The notes under the pieces were generated by a model that was not told the DNA's origin, ran no database searches, and was given only the letters and a program-made list of their open reading frames with translations. From an uncultured Clostridia bacterium (GTDB lineage: Bacteria; Bacillota; Clostridia; TANB77; CAG-508), in the NCBI GenBank assembly GCA_944387405.1, contig CALXET010000001.1:382969-446968 (forward strand): a stretch of DNA of 64,000 bases, in the 5' to 3' direction. Positions 8,000-17,460 of this stretch are shown here, piece by piece; the stretch's first letter is position 1; every line of letters starts with the position of its first letter. A program made the position numbers and the translations under genes.

Positions 8000-9700
8000 C
8001 TACTTATTATATTTTGTAGCTTTCTTTTCATTATTTCTTATATACACTTCCATTTTGTTACTTAATCCATTAAAAAATTGTTTTGGTTTTCTATATGCTT
8101 TTTTAAATAAGTTTTTAATAAATATACATGATATTTTTATTAATCTATAAATCATAACAATTATAGCTTTTAAAAATTTATATATAGTATTTAATATTTT
8201 ATAAAAGAAAGCTCCTATTAATTTAAAAAATGAAATTATTGCTTCTTTTATCTTATTAGACTTTTTTTTAGTAATTGCTTTTTCATGAATATTTCTAGCT
8301 TCGTCATTATTTATATAACCATATGCGTATCCATAAGCATACCCATATCCATATCCTTTTTTATTTTTCACAGGAATTTTATTTAAAACTACACCAGCGA
8401 TTTTTCCGCCAACTTTAGTTATACTTTCTTTTATTTGTTTTAAGTCGTTTTTCTTTGTTCTATTGTATTCTGCTACAAGTACTGTTGAATCTACAAGTCT
8501 TGATAATATTGTAGAGTCTGTAACAATAAGTGATGGTGTACCATCAAATATAATTACATCTGCAAATGTTTCTAAATCTTCAAATAATTTAAGCATTTGA
8601 TCTGAAAGTATAAGCTCTGATGGATTTGGTGGTATATCTCCTGCTGTAATTACATATAGGTTTTCTATTTCTGTTTTTTGAAGAACTTCAGCAAGTCCAT
8701 TTTCTCCAATATTTACTCCTGATAAGTAATTTGAAAGTCCTGGAGTTTGTGGAAGATCAAATATTGTATTAATAGATCCTTTTCTCATATCAGAGTCTAC
8801 TAATATTGTTCTTTTTCCTGTTTGAGCATATGCTGCGGCTAAATTAGATGATACCCAGCTTTTTCCTTCTCCTGAAGTAGTACTTGTTACTAGTATTGTT
8901 TGAGTCTTTTTACTTTTACCCATAAATTGAAGATTTGTTCTTAAAGTTCTAACTGATTCTGCTAAAATTGATTTAGACTCTTTATCACTAATTACTACTT
9001 TTTGTTCTCCTTCACTTTTATCTAAAGAAACTAGTACTGGCATATCTAATGCATTTTCTATATCTTCTTTTTTCTTTATTGAGTTATCAAATAAATTTCT
9101 AATTACAACATATCCACAAGAAATTATTATACCTACTGCTGCAGATATTAATATAAATCTAATATGATTTATATTAGATGGTGCAGTTGGCACTTCTGCT
9201 TTATCTAATACATAAACATTGTTTATCTTATAAATTTCTGATACTTTTCTTGAAAATACTTCTGATATTTCATTTGCTATTAACGTTGCGTTTTTAGCAT
9301 TTATATCTGTAACATTAATTTCAATTACTTCTGTATCTTCTTTTGCTGTAACTTCAATACTATTTCTTAAGGCCTCTTCAGATAAGTCTAAATTACTTAA
9401 GTTATTAATAACTTCTCTTAGAATATTATTACTTTTAATAATCTCACTATAAGTTGCAACTAAGTTTTGGTTTAACATTACATCAGTTTGAGTAATTGAC
9501 TCTGTTGTCTCTCCTGTTTCTGCATTTGTTTTCTCATCTGTTTTTGTTAAAACTATAGTTGTTGTTGCAGTATATTCTGGTACCATAATAAAGTATGAAT
9601 ATACTCCACCTATAATCATACATAAAACTGTAATGATTATAATTAAAACTTTCTTTTCCCAGAACATGCTTAAAATTTCTTTTAAATCTAGCTCTTCCAT
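8000..9700 (-). CDS. Fused CpsC-CpsD: Wzz chain-length regulator and tyrosine autokinase
   Basis: 566 residues, first gene of the capsule operon. Residues about 1-200 are a Wzz domain with membrane spans at 17-38 and about 180-200. Residues about 220-445 are the BY-kinase: Walker A in TSGEGKSWVSSN, Walker A' in ILVDSDMRKG and a Walker B-like VIFDGTPSL (DGTP where DTPP is usual). A tyrosine cluster (GYGYGYAYGYAYGY) lies near 447-460. In most relatives this cluster ends the protein. Here about 105 more residues follow, rich in Lys and aromatic/aliphatic residues, which could form one or more membrane-associated helices. Fused Wzz-kinase proteins are common in clostridia; the tail is not. Confidence 0.92.
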   Translation of the reverse strand: MEELDLKEILSMFWEKKVLIIIITVLCMIIGGVYSYFIMVPEYTATTTIVLTKTDEKTNAETGETTESITQTDVMLNQNLVATYSEIIKSNNILREVINNLSNLDLSEEALRNSIEVTAKEDTEVIEINVTDINAKNATLIANEISEVFSRKVSEIYKINNVYVLDKAEVPTAPSNINHIRFILISAAVGIIISCGYVVIRNLFDNSIKKKEDIENALDMPVLVSLDKSEGEQKVVISDKESKSILAESVRTLRTNLQFMGKSKKTQTILVTSTTSGEGKSWVSSNLAAAYAQTGKRTILVDSDMRKGSINTIFDLPQTPGLSNYLSGVNIGENGLAEVLQKTEIENLYVITAGDIPPNPSELILSDQMLKLFEDLETFADVIIFDGTPSLIVTDSTILSRLVDSTVLVAEYNRTKKNDLKQIKESITKVGGKIAGVVLNKIPVKNKKGYGYGYAYGYAYGYINNDEARNIHEKAITKKKSNKIKEAIISFFKLIGAFFYKILNTIYKFLKAIIVMIYRLIKISCIFIKNLFKKAYRKPKQFFNGLSNKMEVYIRNNEKKATKYNK

Positions 9701-9773
9701 TTTTCCTCCTAATTTACATCCTTTATATTATATATTTATTTTGTGCTTAATTTTTTCGAGCAAAACTGGAAAT

Positions 9774-9779
9774 ATTATA
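9774..9779 (-). promoter_or_regulatory. Probable -10 box of the capsule operon promoter
   Basis: On the minus strand TATAAT occurs about 75 bp before the cpsC-cpsD start, in the 225-bp gap after the vanZ-like gene. A convincing -35 hexamer is not evident; TGACTT 16 bp upstream is the best candidate. A GGAGG ribosome-binding site precedes the start codon. The leader contains no riboswitch I recognise. Confidence 0.45.
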
Positions 9780-9859
9780 CCACAAATTTCCACAAAAGTC
9801 ATTACTTTTCGCAAATTTTCTACACATTTTATTAACTTTTTTAATCAAATCTCATAAAA

Positions 9860-9891
9860 AACTTGCTCTCATAAAAATATGAAAGCAAGTT
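9860..9891 (-). terminator. Rho-independent terminator after vanZ-like gene
   Basis: On the minus strand an AACTTGC/GCAAGTT stem with further pairing inside is followed by TTTTTT. It ends the galE-vanZ transcript just before the capsule promoter region. Confidence 0.75.
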
Positions 9892-9925
9892 TAATTAATT
9901 TTATTTAAATTTTTTAGCAAAATCT

Positions 9926-10501
9926 TTAATTTTCTCTACTTAAATTACTCTTATTTTCTATAGATTTATCTTTTTTGTTTTTTATCTTGTACACAATTTT
10001 TAAACAAATAAGATTTAGAAGAATACCAACTATCGCACCTAAAGTATCTAATAACACATCTTCTACTCTAGCTGTTCTACCATTTACAAATAATTGATGA
10101 AATTCATCGGATGAAGCATATAAGATAATTCCTAAAATCGCATATATTATTTGATTTCTTAAACTAATATTATATGTTCTAAAAAAGTTAAATAATAAAA
10201 AACCACCTACTAAATATATTATAAAATGAGCTGATTTTCTTACTACTAATCTAACTTCTCCTTTATACATTTCAAATTCATAATTATATTTAGCTACATT
10301 TGCTGAATTATTAATATTTTCATTATTTGTATTATCTACATTTTCTTCTATTTCTATATTATTTTCTATAGTTTCATTAACTAATCTATTTGTAATAATA
10401 TCACTTGTGTTTTCTGATTCCATACCATCTTGGTTAGAAAATAAAAATATAGTAATCATCCATATAATTATTAAAATTCCTAAAATAATTCTCTTTTGCA
10501 T
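9926..10501 (-). CDS. VanZ-like family membrane protein
   Basis: 191 residues. It starts with a membrane helix and FLFSNQDGMESENTSDII, then a variable Asn/Glu-rich loop, then RKSAHFIIYLVGGFLLF and SSDEFHQLFVNGRTARVEDVLLDTLGA, which is the VanZ-like (PF04892) signature. Four membrane spans. VanZ gives low-level teicoplanin resistance, but the family's general role is unknown; here it sits beside envelope-sugar genes, directly after galE (8-bp gap). A role in the cell envelope is inference only. Confidence 0.85.
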   Translation of the reverse strand: MQKRIILGILIIIWMITIFLFSNQDGMESENTSDIITNRLVNETIENNIEIEENVDNTNNENINNSANVAKYNYEFEMYKGEVRLVVRKSAHFIIYLVGGFLLFNFFRTYNISLRNQIIYAILGIILYASSDEFHQLFVNGRTARVEDVLLDTLGAIVGILLNLICLKIVYKIKNKKDKSIENKSNLSREN

Positions 10502-10509
10502 TTTATTAC

Positions 10510-11514
10510 CTACATATTATTTTTCATAAAATTCCAAGAATCTTTGCACATCTGTTCTAATCCTCTTTTTGCAACCCATCCAAGTTCTTCTTTTGCTTTA
10601 GTTGGATCTGCATAATATTCTGCTAAATCTCCTGGTCTTCTTGGAGCAATAACATATTTTAATTTTAAATTATTTTCTTTTTCAAAAGTATTTACTATAT
10701 CCATTACAGAATATCCTGTACCTGTACCAAGATTATATATATATTTACCTGATCCATCTTTTTCAATTTTCTCTAAAGCTTTTACATGTCCTTCTGCAAG
10801 ATCTACTACATGTATATAGTCTCTTACACCAGTACCATCTTTCGTTGGATAGTCATTTCCATATATACTTAATACATCTATTTTTCCTGCAGCAACTTTC
10901 ATAATATATGGCATTAAATTATTTGGAATACCATTTGGTTCTTCACCTAAAAGTCCACTCTCATGAGCTCCTATTGGATTAAAATATCTTAAGATACTAA
11001 TTGCCCATGAATTATCAGATTCATATACATCTTCTAATATTTTTTCAATCATTGATTTAGTAGTTCCATATGGATTAGATGTTTTTCCTCTTCCCATTTC
11101 TTCTTTGTATTCATGAACACCTGGATCTCCATATATAGTAGCAGATGAACTAAATACTAATTTTTTAACATTATATTTATTCATAACTTCTAATAAATTT
11201 AATGTAGTCTTTAAATTATTACAATAATATTTAATTGGTTTTTTTACAGATTCTCCAACTGCTTTAAATCCAGCAAAGTGGATTACTGCATCTATTTTAT
11301 TTTCTTTAAATATTTCTTCTACTTTTTCAATTTCTTTTAAATCATATTTATATAATTTTGGTCTTTTATCTGTAAGTTTTTCTATTCTATCTAAAACTTC
11401 TTCTTTACTGTTACTTAAATCGTCAACAATTATTATATCATACTCTTTATTTAGTAATTCTACACATGTATGTGAACCAATGTATCCAAGTCCACCAGTA
11501 ACTAATATATTCAT
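10510..11514 (-). CDS. galE: UDP-glucose 4-epimerase
   Basis: 334 residues, extended short-chain dehydrogenase. NAD-binding GGLGYIGSHTCVEL is at the N-terminus, HFAGFKAVGESV follows, then SSSATIYGDP and the YGTTKSMIE catalytic Tyr-x3-Lys, and the substrate-side SILRYFNPIGAH and GDGTGVRDYIHVVDLA-like segment. It interconverts UDP-glucose and UDP-galactose (or the GlcNAc pair), supplying galactose-type donors to the polysaccharide operon that follows. It is cotranscribed with the vanZ-like gene. Confidence 0.95.
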   Translation of the reverse strand: MNILVTGGLGYIGSHTCVELLNKEYDIIIVDDLSNSKEEVLDRIEKLTDKRPKLYKYDLKEIEKVEEIFKENKIDAVIHFAGFKAVGESVKKPIKYYCNNLKTTLNLLEVMNKYNVKKLVFSSSATIYGDPGVHEYKEEMGRGKTSNPYGTTKSMIEKILEDVYESDNSWAISILRYFNPIGAHESGLLGEEPNGIPNNLMPYIMKVAAGKIDVLSIYGNDYPTKDGTGVRDYIHVVDLAEGHVKALEKIEKDGSGKYIYNLGTGTGYSVMDIVNTFEKENNLKLKYVIAPRRPGDLAEYYADPTKAKEELGWVAKRGLEQMCKDSWNFMKNNM

Positions 11515-11558
11515 CTTGTTATTTACCTATTTAGTTTTTAAGCTATACCTTCCTAATA

Positions 11559-12287
11559 TTATTCTTCTTCCCAGTTATGATAAACATTAGACACATCATC
11601 TAAGTCTTCAAGTTTCTCTAAGAAGTTTTCCATTCTTTCTGAATCTTTTTCATCTAATTTAACATATGTATTTGGTACCATTTGCACTTCTGCTTCAACA
11701 AATGTTAAATTGTTTTTTTCAAGTTCTTCTCTTACACTTGAAAAGTTCTCTGGTGCAGTTGTTATTTCATAATATTCATCTGATGACTCAAAATCTTCTG
11801 CTCCAGCTTCTATTGCAAGCATCATTAAATCTTCTTCAGATAAATCTGTGCTTGATTTTTCAATTACAATAACACCTTTCTTTTCAAACATGTATGATAC
11901 ACATCCTGTTGTACCCAAGTTTCCTCCAGCTTTATCAAATACATGTCTTATATCTGCAGCTGTTCTATTTCTATTATCTGTTGATGCATTTACTATAACA
12001 GCAACTCCATTTACTCCATAACCTTCATATGTTATTTCTTCATAGTTTGCTGATTCTCCAGCTCCTGATGCTTTTTTTATTGCATTATTTATTGTATCAT
12101 TTGGCATATTAGCTGCCTTACATTTTGCAATAACATCTTTTAATTTTGAATTACCAGCCGGGTCAGGTCCACCTTGTTTTACTGCTATTAATAATTCTCT
12201 TCCTAGTTTTGTAAATACTTTTCCTCTTGCAGCATCTGCTTTACCTTTTTTTGCTGCAATATTATGCCATTTGCTATGTCCTGACAT
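11559..12287 (-). CDS. yebC: YebC/PmpR family protein (TACO1 homologue)
   Basis: 242 residues, the standard length. It begins [20 protein letters not shown], followed by [19 protein letters not shown] and [14 protein letters not shown]. Members are annotated as DNA-binding regulators, and some were recently linked to relieving ribosome stalling at proline stretches. The start has a GGAGG site. No operon partner is evident; galE begins 45 bp further on. Confidence 0.95.
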   Translation of the reverse strand: MSGHSKWHNIAAKKGKADAARGKVFTKLGRELLIAVKQGGPDPAGNSKLKDVIAKCKAANMPNDTINNAIKKASGAGESANYEEITYEGYGVNGVAVIVNASTDNRNRTAADIRHVFDKAGGNLGTTGCVSYMFEKKGVIVIEKSSTDLSEEDLMMLAIEAGAEDFESSDEYYEITTAPENFSSVREELEKNNLTFVEAEVQMVPNTYVKLDEKDSERMENFLEKLEDLDDVSNVYHNWEEE

Positions 12288-12615
12288 TGATAATTCCTCC
12301 TTTATTTTTTATTTTTTAAAAACTTCGCATATTATTTTAACACATATTTACTTTCTTGTGTAGTATTTTTTTAATTTTTGTAAATTTTTAAAGTAAATAA
12401 TATCGCTAATTTCTTTAGAGTTTGATATTAATTATATGTATGACTCATAATTATTCTCAAAAATAATATTTTAAAAATAATATTTTAAACTAATTGTAGG
12501 ATAATACTATTTTCTTTCCGACAATTACTTTAATTTTTATTGATTATATCTTTTTTAATATTCTTTCTTATAAATTTGATTAGTAGAAATGACTTTAATC
12601 GAATTACATTAACGG
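12288..12615. other. AT-rich gene-free stretch between yebC and the repeat array
   Basis: About 330 bp with no credible gene on either strand. It contains the short direct duplication AAAAATAATATTTTA around 12460-12490. ORFs that read into the neighbouring repeat array arise from its lack of stop codons. The segment from 12976 to 13136, beyond the array and terminator, is likewise without a supported gene; a 26-codon ORF there (13076-13156) overlapping the YbaK stop is noted but unsupported. Confidence 0.6.
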
Positions 12616-12769
12616 TGCGACAAAGATGCGACAAAGGTGCGACAAAGGTGCGACAGAGGTACGACAAAGATGCGACAAAGATGCGACAGAAGTGCGACAA
12701 AGGTGCGACAAAAGTACGACAAAGGTGCGACAAAGATGCGACAAAAGTGCGACAGAAGTGCGACAGAAG
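12616..12769. repeat. Fourteen perfect-length 11-bp tandem repeats
   Basis: Fourteen contiguous units of exactly 11 bp, consensus TRCGACARARR on the plus strand, without spacers. Every difference between units is an A/G exchange, at unit positions 2, 8, 10 or 11; TxCGACA, position 9 A and the period never change. Because 11 is not a multiple of three, three units give an 11-residue coding period (RCDKGATKVRQ-like on plus, SHLCRTFVAPL-like on minus), and both strands stay open. The array is much richer in GC than its surroundings. On the minus strand it begins six bases after the stop of a winged-helix remnant. Similar short repeats occur next to winged-helix/ATP-binding regulators in gut Firmicutes (my recollection, not checked). 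Confidence 0.9.
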
Positions 12770-12775
12770 AAGAAA

Positions 12776-12943
12776 TTAATTTTTAATTCTATAAATTTTT
12801 TTAGGATCTTTAATTGATGTTCCAAACCATTCTATTAAATTATTATCACCTAATTTCTTTAGAACTCTTTGAACTGTTCTTTTATCTTTATTTATTATTT
12901 CACCTATTTGAATAGGAGTTACATCTCCTTTATCTTTTAAACG
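12776..12943 (-). pseudogene. Remnant of a winged helix-turn-helix domain
   Basis: An open frame of 55 codons ending in TAA reads as a complete HTH/wing: GDVTPIQIGEIINKDKRTVQ followed by RVLKKLGDNNLIEWFG, then SIKDPKKIYRIKN. The pattern resembles the C-terminal HTH of AlbA/ATP-binding regulators or MarR-like proteins. There is no start codon with a ribosome-binding site; the frame opens directly at the T-run of the preceding terminator. I read it as the tail of a gene whose 5' part was deleted. The 11-bp array starts six bases past its stop. Confidence 0.65.
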
Positions 12944-12944
12944 C

Positions 12945-12972
12945 AAAAAAGGACTAGAATAAATCCTAGTCC
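12945..12972 (-). terminator. Rho-independent terminator
   Basis: Minus-strand stem GGACTAG/CTAGTCC with an eight-base loop, followed by TTTTTT. It lies 165 bp after the YbaK-like gene and probably ends the transcript of that gene and the kinase before it. Confidence 0.75.
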
Positions 12973-13136
12973 CTCTCTTTTGTTTTCTACATGATTAATT
13001 TTCGCTTAAGCTTTTTAAAATATAACATACTTTAAATTTTAAATCAATAATTATTCATCTTCATTATTCTACATATTATTCTTCATAAACTTTCATTATA
13101 AAACCATTATACTTTTCTATATCATGTTTTCTAATT

Positions 13137-13604
13137 TTATATATTTTTACATACATCTATCCATTTTTTAAAATTAGAAGCTTTTTCTAATTCTTCTATA
13201 TTTAGCTTAGCTGCACTATTGGGAGTTCCACATGCAGGATAAACTATATCAAATCTTTTAAGTGATACATCTAAATATACATCTACACTATCATTAACTC
13301 CAAAAGGACATACTCCGCCAACCATATGACCTGTTAGCTTTTCAACATCATCAAAAGGAATCATTTTGGCTTTAGTATGAAATTCTGCTTTATACTTTGG
13401 ATTATCTATCTTTTGATCTCCTGATGTTACTATTAAGATTGGTTTATCGTCTACAATAAAAGATAAAGTTTTTGCAATCTCTTCTTCTTTGCAACCTACT
13501 GCTATAGCAGCTTCTTTTACTGTTGCAGAAGATATACTATATTCTTTTACTCTATCTTCTAACCCATATTTTTTTAAATGTTCTTTTGCTTTTTCTAGTG
13601 ACAT
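13137..13604 (-). CDS. YbaK/EbsC-type aminoacyl-tRNA deacylase
   Basis: 155 residues of the YbaK/ProRS-editing fold (PF04073): VGCKEEEIAKTLSFIVDDKP near the N-terminus with the catalytic-type Lys, VTSGDQKID, then the GHMVGGVCPFGV motif and a FDIVYPACGTPNSAAKL tail. These proteins hydrolyse mischarged tRNAs such as Cys-tRNA(Pro). The length is standard. It is separated by only one base from the P-loop kinase gene upstream, so the two form an operon. Confidence 0.9.
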   Translation of the reverse strand: MSLEKAKEHLKKYGLEDRVKEYSISSATVKEAAIAVGCKEEEIAKTLSFIVDDKPILIVTSGDQKIDNPKYKAEFHTKAKMIPFDDVEKLTGHMVGGVCPFGVNDSVDVYLDVSLKRFDIVYPACGTPNSAAKLNIEELEKASNFKKWIDVCKNI

Positions 13605-13605
13605 A

Positions 13606-14175
13606 TTAATTCTCCTTTTCTTTTAGATTATTTAATATAATATCTATATTTTCAGATATTTCTTTTGTTCCGTCTAAAAATAATTTATCACAATTTAATG
13701 TATTAGCCCATTTTCTGACATATTCATTATCTTTTTCTTCTGCTTTTTTGAAAAAAAGCTTTTCACTTTCAAATAAATCTCCATCTTGTTTTACTCTATC
13801 ACCAAACATTTTATAAGATCTATCATATACTCTTTTCATTCTAGTTTTTGTATCTACTTCTAGCATAATTATAAGATTAAAATAAGACTTAACTTTACTT
13901 CCGTAATCTGCAGTTACTGCTGACATTACAAATGAATTATTATTTCTCATGTCTTCTAAAAGATTATTTATTACTTCTTCTTTTGTTTTAGATTTCTTGT
14001 ATTTATAATCTTTATTTGATTCATTATCATTTTTTATATCTGTTTCTATATTTCCTTTATTAAAATAATAATCTTCTATATCCATAAACTTGCAACTTAA
14101 TCTTTTAGCAAGCTCTTTTCCTATTGTACTTTTTCCGCTTCCATTTCCACCACAAACTAAAATTCTATAATCCAT
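13606..14175 (-). CDS. P-loop kinase of the adenylate/shikimate kinase superfamily
   Basis: 189 residues. Walker A is CGGNGSGKSTIGKELAKRL at the N-terminus, with DIEDYYF following as an acceptor-binding acidic motif. LIIMLEVDTKTRMKRVYDR resembles the LID and Walker B region of small nucleoside or sugar kinases. No closer subfamily can be named. It is translated from an ATG with nearby AGGAG and is followed at once by the YbaK gene. The substrate is unknown. Confidence 0.7.
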   Translation of the reverse strand: MDYRILVCGGNGSGKSTIGKELAKRLSCKFMDIEDYYFNKGNIETDIKNDNESNKDYKYKKSKTKEEVINNLLEDMRNNNSFVMSAVTADYGSKVKSYFNLIIMLEVDTKTRMKRVYDRSYKMFGDRVKQDGDLFESEKLFFKKAEEKDNEYVRKWANTLNCDKLFLDGTKEISENIDIILNNLKEKEN

Positions 14176-14217
14176 AATTACTCCTTGTTTTCTGATTATA
14201 TCATAAACATAAAAAAA

Positions 14218-14268
14218 TAGATAACCTAATTTTGTGCTGCCTAAACTTTTTTATTTTTTAGTTATCTA
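14218..14268 (-). terminator. Terminator after flavodoxin gene
   Basis: Minus-strand arms TAGATAACTAA and TTAGGTTATCTA close a long loop and are followed by TTTTTTT. It separates the flavodoxin gene from the kinase-YbaK operon. Confidence 0.6.
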
Positions 14269-14291
14269 TTTTATACTTTTATATTTATATT

Positions 14292-14759
14292 TTATTTAAT
14301 CCATTCTTTATAGTCATCTTCTGTCTCTGTTCCTCTTAATCTTCTGCTACTTATAAAGTTAATATTAGGATATGTTTCTTTTAAATCTTTAAAACTTCCT
14401 TCAGATCCAGAACCTCCACTTGTTACAAATACATATACTTTTTTACCTTCTAAATTATTACTTTCTATAAATGTATTTATAATTCTTGGAGCTGTATACC
14501 ACCATACAGGAAAACCTAGTATTATAGTATCATATTTTTCAAGTCCTATATGTTTTTCTTTCATCTCAGGTCTTGATGTTTTATCCTCCATCTCTATAGT
14601 TGATCTACTTCTTTTATCATGCCAATCTAAATCTACACCTGTATATTTTTTTGCTGGCTCAATCTCATATAAATCCGATCTTATTGTTCTTGCTAACCTA
14701 TCTGCAACTTTTCTAGTAACTCCACTTGCAGAAAAATATACTACTAAAACATTATCCAT
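14292..14759 (-). CDS. Flavodoxin
   Basis: 155 residues. The FMN phosphate-binding loop is VVYFSASGVTRKVADRL, which has the short flavodoxin_4-type form. A mid-protein GFPVWWYTAPRIINTFIE and VFVTSGGSGSEGSFKDL give the isoalloxazine loops. It is a soluble electron carrier of the anaerobic cytoplasm, and single-gene transcription is likely (terminator after, about 200 bp to the next gene before). The redox partner is unknown. Confidence 0.88.
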   Translation of the reverse strand: MDNVLVVYFSASGVTRKVADRLARTIRSDLYEIEPAKKYTGVDLDWHDKRSRSTIEMEDKTSRPEMKEKHIGLEKYDTIILGFPVWWYTAPRIINTFIESNNLEGKKVYVFVTSGGSGSEGSFKDLKETYPNINFISSRRLRGTETEDDYKEWIK

Positions 14760-14890
14760 AAAAATGCCCCCTTTTACAATTTACTTTTATTTTAATTTAA
14801 TTCAATATTTTTCATTTTAATTTTTTTATCTTAAAAATTTGTATCATGCTATTTATTACATATCACTTTTTTGACATAATTTCAATTAAA

Positions 14891-14930
14891 AAGAATGAAT
14901 TTTAAATATACATTTTTAAAACTCATTCTT
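14891..14930 (-). terminator. Terminator after MacB-like ABC transporter
   Basis: Minus-strand stem AAGAATGA/TCATTCTT, with AAAAA before and TTTTT after, lying 30 bp past the transporter stop. Confidence 0.65.
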
Positions 14931-14960
14931 TTTTTATTTAAAATACTTTATTAAATCTTA

Positions 14961-17408
14961 TTATTCACTTCTTAAAGCTTCAACAGGATCTTTCTTACTT
15001 GCCATCTTAGACGGAATATGTCCTGCAATTACATTTAATAAAACACTTAGTAAAATTAATATAATTGCACCAGAAAGTGGTAAGCTAGCTATTTTATCAA
15101 TTCCAGCTACAGTTTTTACAATAACATTTATTAATGAAGATATTGCAAGTGAAATACCAATTCCAAGTAATCCTGCAATTAAACCTTCTATCATTGTCTC
15201 TGCTCTAAATACTCTTGAAACATCTTTTTTACTAGCACCTATTGCTCTTAATATTCCTATTTCCTTAGTTCTTTCTAATACACTTATATATGTAATTATT
15301 GCAATCATTATACTAGATACAATTAAACTTATTGCAACAAATCCAATTAATAAAATTGAAACCATATTAATTATAGATGTTACACCACTTATAACTGTTT
15401 TTATTAAATCTGTATAATTTACAACTTTTGATTTATCTTCCTGTTTATTATTATATTCGTCAATATATGCAATTATTTTTTCTTTATTATCAAAATCTTT
15501 AGGATAAATATTAATTGTATATGGATCATCTAAATCAGCGATTCCTAAAAGTTTACAATTTTGTTCGTATGTATTTGTAAGTTCATCAAACTTTTCACCT
15601 GTTAATACATTTATATCTTTATTTTCTGTTTGTGCTTTATATATATCTGTTTTTGCTATATTGTTTATAACATATTCAGTCAAAGAATGCTTATATCCAA
15701 TATATCCTGCACTATCGGTATTATTTTCTTTGTTTCTTAAAATACCAACCACTTTAATATCTAATCCATTATCAATAATTTGTTTCATATATTTACTATC
15801 ATTTGAGTAATCTCTATACATTCCGTCTTCATATTTATAATAATCTGTATTTAATATTAATTTATACGATAGATTTAATAAATCATCATATGAATATTCT
15901 GTACTATCTATTTTTACATCTTCATCACTATTTAGTCTGTTTAATATATCTGTTACTTCTCTTCTGTCTTTAATGTCTAAAGCATATAAAACTGAATCTG
16001 GAATAATATTATCATTTCCAACTACTAAAACTAGCTCATTATATTCTTCAGGAAGTCTTCCTGAAACTACATCATATTTGCTATTTAGTACATCTTTATT
16101 ATCTAACATTTCTTGAAATACAGGTGTTTCAGTAGTATCTACACTTAAGTTTATTCCTTCTTCACTACTTTCTTCTCCTATTTTACCAGAAAGTACATTG
16201 AAGTTATTTGGATTTACCCTTATATAATTATCATTTTTTGTAGAATAAATTTGTAAATCTAAATTATATCCATATTCTATTTCTGTTACATAATCGTTTA
16301 TTTCTTGATTTTCTTCTATATATTTTTTAAATGATTTTAAATCATTTTCAGATACAAACTCCTCTGTCATTAAATTAAGCTGGCTTGTTATATCATCTTT
16401 TGATGTTACAACATTATCTTTTCCCTTCTCTTCTGTCACAGTCGCAAGGCTTAGTAAATTTTCAAAATTATATGTAGTTTTTTCAAGTACTATTGGAAAG
16501 TTTGAAAGTGATTCTCTTTCCATATCTGCTACATAATCATTAACACCATTAGATAAAGAAAGTATTAATGCAATTCCAATAATACCAATTGATCCTGCAA
16601 ATGCTGTTAAAAAAGTTCTACCTTTTTTAGTAAGTAAATTATTAAATGAAAGTCCTAGTGATGTAAAAAGTGACATTGATGTTTTTCTCTTCTTTTTTCC
16701 TTTATCTAAAACTGCTTCTTCTCCTGATCCATCATAAGGATTATTGTCTTCTAATATTTCACCATCTTTAAGTTCTATTATTCTTGTTGAATAAACTTTA
16801 GCAAGCTCTGGATTATGTGTAACCATTATTACTAATTTGTCTTTTGAAATCTCTTTTAATAATTCCATTATTTGAACACTAGTTTTTGAATCTAATGCTC
16901 CTGTTGGTTCATCAGCTAGAATTATCTCCGGATCATTTACTATCGCTCTTGCTATAGCAACTCTTTGCATTTGCCCACCAGATAATTGATTTGGCTTTTT
17001 ATTTATATGTTCTTTTAAACCAACTTTTTCTAGAGCTTCTTTTGCTCTTTTTCTTCTTTCTCTTTTAGATACGCCAGATAAAGTAAGAGCTATTTCTACA
17101 TTAGATAATACACTTTGATGAGAAATTAGATTATAACTTTGAAAAATAAATCCAACACGATAATTTCTATAAGTATCCCAGTCTTTATCTTTATATTTCT
17201 TAGTAGATGTTCCTTCAATTACTAAGTCTCCATCATCGTATTTATCAAGTCCTCCTATAATATTTAGTAATGTTGTTTTTCCACTACCAGAAGCTCCAAG
17301 TATTGATGCAAATTCGTTTTTTCTGAATTTAATACTAATATCTTTAAGTACTTGCCACTTTGAGTCACCTACTTTGTAACTCTTAGAAATATTTTTTAGT
17401 TCTAACAT
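14961..17408 (-). CDS. ABC transporter, fused ATPase and MacB/FtsX-like permease
   Basis: 815 residues in one chain. The N-terminal ABC domain (about 1-225) has Walker [13 protein letters not shown], signature [14 protein letters not shown], Walker [14 protein letters not shown] and the H-loop MVTHNPEL. A membrane span at about 260-285 leads to a large extracytoplasmic MacB-type domain (about 290-665). Three FtsX membrane spans close the protein, with the [19 protein letters not shown] signature. Such proteins export peptides or work as mechanotransmitters. It is divergent from a TetR gene whose probable operator overlaps this gene's promoter, so drug- or peptide-inducible expression is likely. 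Confidence 0.92.
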   Translation of the reverse strand: MLELKNISKSYKVGDSKWQVLKDISIKFRKNEFASILGASGSGKTTLLNIIGGLDKYDDGDLVIEGTSTKKYKDKDWDTYRNYRVGFIFQSYNLISHQSVLSNVEIALTLSGVSKRERRKRAKEALEKVGLKEHINKKPNQLSGGQMQRVAIARAIVNDPEIILADEPTGALDSKTSVQIMELLKEISKDKLVIMVTHNPELAKVYSTRIIELKDGEILEDNNPYDGSGEEAVLDKGKKKRKTSMSLFTSLGLSFNNLLTKKGRTFLTAFAGSIGIIGIALILSLSNGVNDYVADMERESLSNFPIVLEKTTYNFENLLSLATVTEEKGKDNVVTSKDDITSQLNLMTEEFVSENDLKSFKKYIEENQEINDYVTEIEYGYNLDLQIYSTKNDNYIRVNPNNFNVLSGKIGEESSEEGINLSVDTTETPVFQEMLDNKDVLNSKYDVVSGRLPEEYNELVLVVGNDNIIPDSVLYALDIKDRREVTDILNRLNSDEDVKIDSTEYSYDDLLNLSYKLILNTDYYKYEDGMYRDYSNDSKYMKQIIDNGLDIKVVGILRNKENNTDSAGYIGYKHSLTEYVINNIAKTDIYKAQTENKDINVLTGEKFDELTNTYEQNCKLLGIADLDDPYTINIYPKDFDNKEKIIAYIDEYNNKQEDKSKVVNYTDLIKTVISGVTSIINMVSILLIGFVAISLIVSSIMIAIITYISVLERTKEIGILRAIGASKKDVSRVFRAETMIEGLIAGLLGIGISLAISSLINVIVKTVAGIDKIASLPLSGAIILILLSVLLNVIAGHIPSKMASKKDPVEALRSE

Positions 17409-17440
17409 TTTTCTTCTTTCCCTTTCTTTTTTATTCTAAA

Positions 17441-17460
17441 GATGATACAATTGTATCATC
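17441..17460. promoter_or_regulatory. Perfect 20-bp palindrome, probable TetR operator
   Basis: GATGATACAATTGTATCATC is a perfect inverted repeat between the divergent transporter and TetR genes. On the minus strand the transporter's promoter reads TTGATT (17478-17473), a 17-bp spacer and TACAAT (17455-17450), so its -10 box lies inside the palindrome. Binding there would block the transporter and, through the neighbouring start, probably the regulator gene itself. Confidence 0.8.

Noticed and set aside
12616..12769. CRISPR array
   Set aside because: Units are 11 bp and contiguous, with no spacers and no cas genes in the window.
12540..12825. Several overlapping ORFs on both strands across the 11-bp repeats
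   Set aside because: The repeat unit contains no stop in any frame, so all frames stay open. No ribosome-binding site precedes them and the predicted chains are only the 11-residue period.
13076..13156. 26-codon ORF overlapping the YbaK stop, resembling the start of an acetyltransferase
   Set aside because: No ribosome-binding site, very short, and no continuation of the frame; kept only as a remark in the gap description.
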